Part shown: positions 56,343 through 64,000 of the stretch, in pieces | Position numbering within the stretch: the stretch's first letter is position 1 | How the letters are laid out: every line of letters begins with the position of its first letter | From: Brachypterus glaber | Lineage: Eukaryota; Arthropoda; Insecta; Coleoptera; Kateretidae | DNA: 64,000 nucleotides | Assembly (NCBI GenBank): GCA_958510825.1 | Contig: OY294049.1 | Location: 39,026,774-39,090,773 of the forward strand | Reading direction: 5' to 3' | Made by a program: the position numbers and the translations under genes | The notes under the pieces: model-generated | The model's database searches: none | Seen by the model: only the letters and a program-made list of their open reading frames with translations | What the model was told of the DNA's origin: nothing

Positions 56343-57169
56343 ACGCATCGAGTACGCGAACCTAGTTTTCAGTACACGAGAGTGCTTATTTTTTTACAAG
56401 ACGGAGCCAAGTAAAAAAATCACTCAAAGTGCACTGAAATAGGTTTGCCTCGAGGTGCTTATACTATTTTTCCTACGAGAAACTTTTGATAAATGAACCC
56501 CGGTTGACGGTATGTCGACAACAAACCAAAAAACGCTAAAAAATCGAAAAAAAAAATATCGGCGTTTATTGGAATTGATCCTTGACCAACAAAAAAATAT
56601 ATTTTAACTCAAAAACGTAGAAAAGTGTGCGGGGAGTGAAGAAAGTTACCCAATTCACAGTTCATGTTCACGTGATCTGAACGCCAACCTTATAGAAGTT
56701 TTTCTACAGGGTTCCCACCAAAAACTGACATTCAAATTTCAGGTATTTTTCAGGTAAAAATTATTATAATTCTAGTTATAGTAAAATAGTTTTAGTATAT
56801 AATAATATTAAAGTAACAAAAAAATTTAAAAAAAATATATATTTTTTTTGATTTTTCTTTTCGAAAAAAATCATTTCGGGTAATTGATTGTCATGCCTCG
56901 TAGCATTGTTGTGAATTTTGTAAAATCAATTTTTTTTCGAAAAAAAAATCAAAAAATTAATAAAAAAAAAGAAAAATTGATTTTTAGCAAAAGGACAATT
57001 TTAATCATAATGAAAAAAAAAATTGCAGTGGTTTGAACGTTTGAAGGTTTCTTTGATATACTTTGAGGTTGAAAAAAAAAACAAAAAAGTACTTTTTTTA
57101 CTCGGCTTTGCCTCTTAAGAAAAAAGCACTCTCGTGCACTAAAAACTAGGTTCGCGTACTCGGTGCGTA
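56343..57169. mobile_element. inverted-repeat element with an inner foldback
   Basis: GAGTACGCGAACCTAGTTTT pairs with AAAACTAGGTTCGCGTACTC, and ACACGAGAGTGCTTATTTTT with AAAAAGCACTCTCGTGCACT. Overlapping its left part, CAATTCCCAAGACCGCCGAT (56276) pairs imperfectly with ATCGGCGTTTATTGGAATTG (56555), so two nested inverted repeats are present. Confidence 0.7.
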
Positions 57170-57597
57170 ATGTACTATTTTATCATTGCCCTATGACCAT
57201 TTTTTGCCAAGTTACTTTCAAATTCACCTAAAAATTTAAGACGTTTTTTTATATACTTTAACTTTTGTGCTAAGGCTATTTAATTTTTCAAAAAAAAACA
57301 TATATTTTTTGTTAAATTCCAGGTGCTATTACAAAATTCCAGATAAAAAAACGTGTTTTTTAAGAAAAAACGTCATTCCAGGTTCACCAGGTGGGAATCT
57401 AAATTCCATGCGTTTTCCAGGTTTTCCAGAATTGGTGGGAACCATGTTCTATATGTGGACCCATACCACACAGCAAAATATAGGTGGACAAAGTGGTGTT
57501 CACTGGTGATTAGATCACATTACATGTTATGTGAATTGGGCCCCTGAGCGAAAAATACAAGGATTTCAATATTCGATAAAGGCGAATGAGATAATTC

Positions 57598-59194
57598 TTA
57601 CAGTTTAACAATATATTCAATAAAATAATCGGAACTGTTTTTAGGAACTATATCGCCCGCTGTAGCGGAATCCGTAACAACCTGAACAATAAGTAGAACA
57701 TCATTGCCGCCGACTGCTATTCCACTTTTTTTAAATCTTGTCTCCGCAAGGCCACATCTACGATAATCCACATTGTGTTTTAGAGCAGTTTCCAAATAAT
57801 TCTGGCTAACTTTTATAAATCTTCGCACCTAAAAAAAAATTGAAAAAAAAATTACCCGATTTTAACCAAAAACAATCCCAGCCCAAGACTTTCGATAAGG
57901 GTTCTTTATAAACTTATGGTCAAAATTTCAAGACTAGCTTAAAGCGTTCTTGTGGTTACAAATTTTCTTAAATCAACAATTTTATTAACAGAATTTTTAC
58001 ATAAAGAAATACTAATGTAGGACTACTTTAGGAAAAAGAAAATTTCTGTTAGGTAAATTTGGACCACCATAACTTTAGAATATATAGCATATTATGCGTA
58101 TATATAGCATATGCATATAAGCATATCGTCGGCTTAAAGTGTTAACCAAACTCCACTTTTGGACGAATTGTCGTTTTTGATACCGTTCAAAAGAGGGCAC
58201 TTAGTTACACCATCTGCAAAAAACAGGCTACTCTAAGGGCCAAAATTATCAAAATTTGCGTTACGTAATACTTGAACGTCCCCTTTGCAATAATTGCTTT
58301 ATTTTTTGAATAAACTTTACCTAAAACTTGCCAACTCCTTGATGAAGATTTGTCTTAGAGGTAGAAAACCATCTCGAGATGGATCCTCTTTAATTCAATA
58401 ACAATCAAGCTCGAATAATTTTTTAATATTTGATAGTTGTTAAAACCTCCAAAACACGCTAATAAAAAAACGGGACTTTTCATTTTATACAATAATTATA
58501 GAAATAATCATAAGGTTTTTTTCGTCTCCTGTAAAGTTTGGTCAAAAGGTGTTAGCATGTTTAAGCCATTGATATGCATTATAACATATGCTTTGGACCA
58601 ATTTACCATGGTAAATTGGTCCAAAGCGTGGGGTAATTACCCCACGCTCTTTTTACATAAACTGCTGAAAAATTCAGGTGTACAAATTGGACTCTTTGTG
58701 TGACTTTTTTGTGGGACCTTTTTTAGGTAATTTTTAAGATTTTTGGATTTACCTCTTTACCCCTCAAGTGGGATTGTTTTAGGCAAAAATTAAGGTGGGG
58801 CTAGTGGGTAAGACTAAGGAAACATGATCAGTACCCATTAGAAAACTGTATTAGGTAACGAACATTATGTTCGCGATAAATATGCATTTTTTTTCTAAAA
58901 TTAAACGAATTTTCTACCAAATCAAAAATAAAAAAAAATTATTCTTACCCTATAGAATCTTTCGTTTGGATTTTGTGCCAATAACAGCTGTTCTCTAATC
59001 AACAATTGGGCCAAATCTTCTATGTTTTGATTTCTTTCGAGGGATATTGACTGAACATAGTTTGTAACTGCATCCTTTACTTGATTCAGTATATCTTTAT
59101 ACTCCTGTGTATTGGGTGATACTACTAATCGGATGCTTGTAGTACTAGATTTCCTCCAGTTCTCAGGAGCGTGGTTTAATATAGTTTGATTCAT
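57598..59194 (-). CDS. uncharacterised small protein (2 exons, 158 residues)
   Basis: Minus-strand exons are 59194-58949 (82 codons, donor AGG then GTAAGA) and 57828-57598 (76 codons plus stop, acceptor after a T/A-rich tract), joined in phase 0 across an intron of 1120 nt. An in-frame ATG 18 codons upstream (59248) would add a hydrophobic stretch, MAGLTWFFIVILHKKVGI, which could be a signal anchor; the 59194 start is chosen only as the simpler one. The N-terminal exon is helix-rich and charged (NTQEYKDILNQVKDAVTNYV, DLAQLLIREQLLLAQNPNER); the second has YLETALKHNVDYRRCGLAET and a hydrophobic strand NDVLLIVQVVTDS. I do not recognise the family. It is divergent from ANAPC13 with about 960 bp between starts. 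A further internal exon cannot be excluded. Confidence 0.6.
58590..58647. repeat. two adjoining perfect palindromes (38 and 22 bp)
   Basis: Bases 58590-58627 are a perfect palindrome centred on ACCATGGT. Bases 58626-58647 (GCGTGGGGTAATTACCCCACGC is the second unit) are a perfect palindrome centred on AATT, sharing GC with the first. They lie in the intron of the uncharacterised gene. Neither has a loop. Confidence 0.95.
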
Positions 59195-59363
59195 GATACC
59201 GACTTTTTTATGAAGAATTACAATGAAGAACCAAGTCAAGCCAGCCACAAATCACTTGTATTTTCTAATAATCACGTCTACATACACTTTTGACGAGTAT
59301 GCATAACTAGGGGAAGCCCGCAAAACTATTAGTATGAGAGGTTCTCAACAGGTTTTGGAAAAT

Positions 59364-59916
59364 TTTAATTTTTAGGTTACAAGCGCCTAATTGCAGCTCT
59401 CTATTCAGGAGTTTGTTTTGGTTTATTCTTGGTTTCGACTTTTTTTAATGAAGGGGCCTTGGTTTACGTTAACGTTGGTTTGGCGTCTGTTTGGTGTTTT
59501 TTTTTTGTAAAATTTTTTTTAGTTTAAAATAACATATTGAAAAACGGTCAGTGCCTACGCGTGCGCATGCGCAGTTTATCAAAACGCTGAATAAAGAACT
59601 GCACATAGGCGCTCCTTTAATTTTTAGGTTAAGACAAGCGCCTAAATGCAGCTCTCTGTGCAGGAGTTTGTTTTGGTTTTTTCTTAGTTTGGACTTTTTT
59701 TTAAATGAGGGCCTTGGTTTACGTTAACGTTGGTTTGACGTCTGTTTGGTGTTATTTTTTTTTGTTGTAAAAAGATGTTTTTTATTTTAAAATAACATAT
59801 ATTTGGCTAATTATCTCACTGAGAAAAGGCCAAAAAAAGGAAGGAAAATAAAAATAACATTGAAAAACGGTCAGCGCGTGCGCATGCGCAGTTTATCAAA
59901 ACGCTGCACAGGCGCT
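59364..59916. repeat. tandem duplication of about 260-290 bp in the divergent promoter region
   Basis: Two units start with AATTTTTAGGTTAMAAGCG... and share GCAGCTCTCT, CAGGAGTTTGTTTTGGTTT, CCTTGGTTTACGTTAACGTT and ACGGTCAG...CGTGCGCATGCGCAG, then TTATCAAAACGCTG. The second unit has an extra stretch near 59800-59860. The ACGTTAACG and GTTTACGTTAACG words recur inverted inside 60907-61827. GCGTGCGCATGCGCAG resembles a nuclear respiratory factor-type GC box but this is only a word match. Confidence 0.7.
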
Positions 59917-60073
59917 CCTGGTTTATTTATGAGTAGTACTGGCTAATCATCCGAAAAAAGCGCCAAAAAGAGAGAGACAGATAGCAAAACTGACAGTGTC
60001 TTTTTAGCAATGAAATAAAAGAAGAAGACAGTGTTTTTGGCGATCAAAAAATTTAATTGTTCTTTTTGTAGAG

Positions 60074-60156
60074 GTAGGTATAGCCAGAGACTACAACGTA
60101 TAGCTTTGTTTTTTTTTTTTAAGAAAGTTTTATTGATATAAATTACAATATTTCAG
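60074..60156 (+). other. 5'-UTR intron ending exactly at the ANAPC13 start codon
   Basis: A donor GAG then GTAGGTAT at 60074 and an acceptor ATTTCAG at 60156 predict an 83-nt intron. Splicing would place GAG before the ATG, giving a purine at -3; the unspliced sequence has C at -3. Confidence 0.5.
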
Positions 60157-60366
60157 ATGGATAGTACAGTTTCCGTTGAGGGTTATTTCGTAGATTTAAT
60201 TGACGATAGCTGGAGGGCCGACAAATTGCCAGAGGACGAGATTATAGTGCCGTCATACGAATTAGCGGACCCAGAAGCAGATTCAGCCGATATTCACTTA
60301 ACATTGAAAGAACAAGAGCAGAAGTGGTCGGATATTATGCTATCGTCTTTAAGTGAACACCAATAA
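60157..60366 (+). CDS. ANAPC13: anaphase-promoting complex subunit 13
   Basis: A single-exon frame of 69 residues, close to the vertebrate protein's mid-70s length. The ancient motif LIDDSWRADKLPEDEIIVP near the N-terminus and KEQEQKWSDIML near the C-terminus are the family's hallmarks. APC13 (Swm1 in yeast) is a small, mostly extended subunit that stabilises the TPR lobe of the anaphase-promoting complex, the ubiquitin ligase that drives exit from mitosis; it acts in the nucleus and cytosol. The TAA stop occupies 60364-60366 and its last A is the first base of the ZFAND1 start codon, so the two frames overlap by 1 nt in a -1/+2 relation. Its own upstream leader seems to carry an 83-nt intron. 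Family identity is very secure. Confidence 0.95.
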   Translation: MDSTVSVEGYFVDLIDDSWRADKLPEDEIIVPSYELADPEADSADIHLTLKEQEQKWSDIMLSSLSEHQ

Positions 60367-63300
60367 TGGAATATCCAGAAATCGGAAGACGGTGTGCAAC
60401 TCCAGACTGTCAACAATTAGATTTCCTACCATTAACTTGTAAATGTGGTAAGGATTTTTGCTCTGATCATTTTAATACACATGTTTCATTATGCGAGAAG
60501 GGTAGACAGTTGTCCGATTCAGAATTAAGGAGAATCAAAGAAATTTATTTATGCTCACACCCAGACTGTAAGGATAGAAGTGTTTTACCACTAATTTGTG
60601 ATAAATGTAAGAAACATTATTGTATCAAACATCGTCATATCATTGAATGTTTTGAAAAAGATCCAGTAACCAAAGCTGCAGAGTTGGATAAATATTTAAA
60701 GCCAGTCCAAGAGTTTAATGATGCTAAAGCTCTTGTCGATAAACAGGTAATAAACATTTTATTGTGAAATATCTAAAAGCTATTATTATAATAATAGTAT
60801 ATTGCTCTCCTAGACAAAGCCTTTGTATATGGTTTATAAATGTAACTTACCCTAGTAGAAATTTAATGTTAGAATAACGTTTTTCTTATGTTAGAAAACT
60901 GTATAAGGGGCCGGTGAACTTACCGGCCACACGAATTCTTATTTTTTTTTTTAACCAATAAAAAGTACTTACCTTAAATAGTATTTTTGCAAAAAAAAAT
61001 TTGCGGATTACTCACAAATTAGCGAGAAATTAATTTTAAAAAAGTGCATTTTCAAGACATAGTTAGGGATTTTAACCACATTTCAATTTAAGTTGGTATA
61101 ATTTTCAGTTAACTAATAAACAGCGTTGTCAGTTTGTACATTTTTTTTTGAAATAATAGTACAAATTTTAACAAAAAATGTAACGTTAACGTAAAGGTAC
61201 TTCCTCCATTAAAAAAAAAACACCAAACAACACAAAACCAACGTAAACCAACGTTAACGTAAACCAACTTCTCCCATTAAAAAAAAAATACCAAAAGAGC
61301 AAACTACCAAACCAAACCATTGTTAACGTAAACCAACGCCTCCCATTAAAAAAAAACACCAAACCAGCAAACTACCAAACCAAACCATTGTTAACGTAAA
61401 CCAACGTTAACGTAAACCAACGTCAATTAAATTGTTATAAAAATTCTAACAAAACAAAAAACTGAATTTTCCGCACCTAATTATATTCAAAACAGTAAGT
61501 TTTAGTAATAAAACCAAAAATCAGTGCAAAAATATTGTTAATTTTTCACACAAGAAATCATTCCGAATAATACAAGAAAACACTTGAAATCAAAATTAAA
61601 ATCTGACAACGCCGCATCTCTGTACACACGTGACATATGTCAGCAATATTATGGCGGTTCATAAAATTAATTATTATTTACGATTTTTCTCCTTGTAAGT
61701 TATTTTTTAGTAATAAAACAACGTTTTCCGCATCTAATTTTATTTATAATTGTTAATTTTAGTACCAAAGTGAAAAATTAGTGCAAAACTAGTCCTATTT
61801 TTTGTGTCCGGTAAGTTCACCGAAACCCTGTATAAAAGTACGTTATAAAATATGTGCAAATGTCTGGCTTTTTAACGTTTGAATCAAACTTTAATCTAAC
61901 GTTAGATTTTTAAGTTAGAAATACGTTATGAGTTCATTTAATTTCTAACTTTCACAGAGGGGGCCACTAGGAAATTTCTACCTGCATCATAAAATGGCAG
62001 CTGTAGACATATTTATTCATATAAATAAATCTTAATATATTTTAGCAATTATAATATTTTTAAACATAATTTCATTACATTTATTTATAATACCTATAGC
62101 CATCTTTTTAGCTGGCCTTAAATATTTTTCGTGTAATATGTTATACTTCGATAAATACGTTTACCTCTCAGAAAAACTTTATATTTTTTAATTAGTTAAT
62201 ATTTAATTATACATTCAGAATCTTAAAATATTTTTTTAATTCTAGTACAGCGTTGCCAGACTTACTATAATTTTGACTTTTGAGGGATAATATTTTTTTA
62301 AACTTATTCAGGCCTATTCACATGTACCATTGAGATTGAGATTTGTGGCAACATTGACGAAAATTGCAAGGTCATTTACGTCAACTGTATTAAAACTGCA
62401 TGGGATTGTAATTTTTGTCAATATTGAATAGATTTTAATGGTACATGTATATATATTTATAATATACAAATATTTGATTGTTAGATACATTATATTCAAG
62501 AACAATAGCGCATAAATAATACTACTGTCTGTTTAATCAAGGAGAATAAAATCTTTTAGTGTTTTTATTTTATTTTGTGAGAATTTGTAAACTTTTTTCG
62601 GGTCATTATCAAACCTAGGCACATAGCTGTCTGAAATGAGTATTTTCTACTATAGCTTAGGTATTAATAATGGAAATTTAAAAAATATTTAAAGTTAAAA
62701 TAAGGTTAGGAAACTAACATTAGATTTATGTGTTTTATAACGTTTTTGACAAAGGTTTGTTTTTAAGGTTAGATTTATATATTTTATAATGTTTTTGTAT
62801 AACGTTTGAGACTACATAACATAAAAATGTCACTAATCTAATGTTATGTTAAGTTAGATTTGTGTACTTTTCTATCAGGGTTAGCTTTATTTAAAAAGCA
62901 CCCAAAATGTGCCACTGATATATGAGTGCCACATGCCACATTTAAAGGTTTGCAAAAGTTTTATCATAGTTTTATATCTACCAGTTTCAAATTAATTTTA
63001 GGTGGATTTTAAATTAGAAGCTGCAAAAAAGTCGTCTAAAAACCGGGAAACTGCCATCAAAATCCAGCTAATGAAAATAAAAAACAAAGCAACTGGCTTA
63101 AAGTCAATTCCAACAACAGACAGAATATATTTCAACATATTCCACACAAAAAATGGTTTCCCTGAAAAAACAACCCCCGTTTTTGTCTCAAAAGTTTGGT
63201 CAGTAGGCAGAACTATAGATGCCGTTGCGGAAGAATGTAAGCTTCAAAATAACAACAACAAAGCAGTAGAAAAAAAATTGAGGCTCTTTAAAAGCGAGGG

Positions 63301-63430
63301 TGGTGAAATTATTTCTAAAAATGTTGCAGATATTTTGCAAGTATTGGTAAATAATAAAGTTATTTTAGATGGTGATAATTTAATTCTTGATTATGTTGAT
63401 GATAATTGTACTAATATTCAGCTAAAATAA
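60366..63430 (+). CDS. ZFAND1: AN1-type zinc finger protein 1 (second cistron after ANAPC13)
   Basis: Exons 60366-60746 (127 codons) and 63002-63430 (142 codons plus stop) join in phase 0, 269 residues, matching the usual length. Two AN1 zinc fingers lie at about residues 10-43 (CATPDC, CKCGKDFCSDH) and 63-95 (CSHPDC, CDKCKKHYCIKH), each with the expected Cys/His ligands. A basic linker follows, then a C-terminal ubiquitin-like domain of about 120 residues (YFNIFHTKNG, VWSVGRTIDAVAEECKL, LILDYVDDN). In mammals and yeast ZFAND1/Cuz1 recruits p97 and the proteasome during arsenite stress. The ATG overlaps the ANAPC13 stop by one base and has A at -3 and G at +4. No room exists for a separate promoter between the frames, so translation from a shared mRNA is inferred. 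AATAAA at 63429-63434 overlaps the stop codon. Confidence 0.93.
60850..62880. mobile_element. TIR element, family C copy 2 (ZFAND1 intron), split by a second element
   Basis: Starts CCCTAGTAGAAATTTAATGT and ends TACTTTTCTATCAGGG, like 5860-6702, with TTA on both sides. The body shares long blocks with that copy. It is interrupted at CTGTATAA by 60907-61827 and also carries extra sequence around 62300-62600 that copy 1 lacks. Confidence 0.8.
60907..61827. mobile_element. 921-bp element nested in family C copy, CTGTATAA target duplication
   Basis: The left end GGGGCCGGTGAACTTACCGG and the right end CCGGTAAGTTCACCGAAACC pair through CGGTGAACTTACCGG. CTGTATAA is present on both sides and once in the uninterrupted copy near 5920. 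An 8-bp duplication with T at 2 and A at 7 fits hAT-type insertion. The interior has repeated CCAACGTTAACGTAAACCAA units. No open frame. Confidence 0.82.
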
Positions 63431-63434
63431 TAAA
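63429..63434 (+). terminator. candidate polyadenylation signal of the ANAPC13-ZFAND1 unit
   Basis: AATAAA begins within the ZFAND1 stop codon. If used, the 3' UTR would be only tens of bases long. Confidence 0.4.
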
Positions 63435-64000
63435 ACGTGATGTATTATAACGTATGTATGTTAAATTTTTTGTGTTTTTTTAATAATAATGATAAGAAAC
63501 GTTCTTTATTGCACAACGTACAAAATTTGACTGTATAGTATATTCAACTTCAATATGCAGTAGAAGTAAATAAAACAATCGCGCACGCGGCAGCTGGCGC
63601 GTGGTTTCATTGGTTAGAACACTCGAATGTTGCGAGAGTAGGGATGTAGAAAATTAAACAGGTGAGTACATGAGTACTTGCAAAGAAGCGTGCATTGCAA
63701 TGGACCGTTATATAGAAATGTTTTGAGTCCTACCCTGTCACTAAATCCGTTGTTGTCACGTGCGTTTGTTTACACTCACTTCATTTTGAAGTTAAATATA
63801 CTATGGTCCTTCAGCCTGTTTTTTTTTAATAATAATATAATAATAAAATCTAGGAATAACTGAGGTATGAAAAATTAATTTTGTAAGATAAAGACGTCAC
63901 GCCCTAGAATTTCCCTTATATTTCGCTATTATTGGACCAATTTAATTAAAATTTGGGTACAATCTCTCATAATGTCGTATCGCAGAATAGTGTGAAGTCA
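63435..64000. other. right-end intergenic sequence
   Basis: No gene recognised. A GC-richer stretch at 63575-63640 (GCGCACGCGGCAGCTGGCGC) could be a promoter region of a neighbour beyond the window; nothing in the sequence decides this. Confidence 0.35.

Larger units (their letters stand above)
53725..57597. other. intergenic region upstream of the TEX9-like gene
   Basis: No coding exon recognised. It is occupied by an hAT-like MITE (53888-54655), a composite foldback (54781-55270), a family H hairpin (55511-55654), a large inverted repeat (56343-57169) and unassigned AT-rich DNA. A CCACAGGGTTCCCACCAA/TTGGTGGGAACC pair (56706 and 57433) suggests another degenerate inverted repeat at about 56706-57445. 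Confidence 0.5.

Noticed and set aside
57267..57547. Two overlapping plus-strand frames of 80 and 64 codons
   Set aside because: Low-complexity, no splice or homology support, and located in a degenerate inverted repeat.
63678..63863. Short frame near the right edge
   Set aside because: Composition matches intergenic DNA and no motif is recognisable.

Overview
The window looks like a piece of an AT-rich insect nuclear genome; a beetle is my guess, not something the sequence proves. The genes have canonical GT-AG introns and animal-type products, and long introns and spacers are packed with transposon debris. All gene models below were assembled by eye from reading frame, splice-site dinucleotides and codon phase; no alignment or transcript data were available.

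Layout, left to right. (1) Positions 1-8042, plus strand: the last exon of one carboxylesterase-fold gene and a complete seven-exon paralogue. Both resemble the glutactin group of cholinesterase-like adhesion proteins, and the complete copy has lost the catalytic serine. (2) About 10.2-23.2 kb, minus strand: an SLC16-type monocarboxylate transporter-like gene. (3) 26.4-44.1 kb, plus strand: a complete PIWI-clade Argonaute (Aubergine/Piwi/Siwi type, about 897 residues) with an RG-rich N-terminus and the visible slicer residues. Its introns are full of foldback elements, minisatellites, a SINE and a LINE fragment. (4) 49.99-53.72 kb, minus strand: a coiled-coil gene resembling TEX9. (5) 57.6-59.2 kb, minus strand: a two-exon gene of unknown function. 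(6) 60.1-63.4 kb, plus strand: ANAPC13 followed by ZFAND1. The stop codon of the first and the start codon of the second share one base, so the pair looks like a dicistronic transcription unit.

Only two links between genes are visible. ANAPC13 (cell-cycle ubiquitin ligase subunit) and ZFAND1 (ubiquitin/p97-linked stress factor) are physically coupled. The unknown gene is divergent from that pair across a spacer of about 960 bp that contains a tandem repeat. The remaining genes look like unrelated neighbours.

The intergenic and intronic DNA holds at least a dozen MITE or foldback families, several present twice: TA-flanked mariner-like elements, elements ending in an AACGTTCAAGTATTACG motif, and 8-bp-duplication hAT-like elements. 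It also holds three tRNA-derived SINE copies with different heads, three or four LINE reverse-transcriptase fragments, and several nested insertions with readable target duplications. One mariner-like element sits inside a 5' splice site without destroying the intron. No rRNA, CRISPR array, intact autonomous transposon or convincing free-standing tRNA gene was seen.
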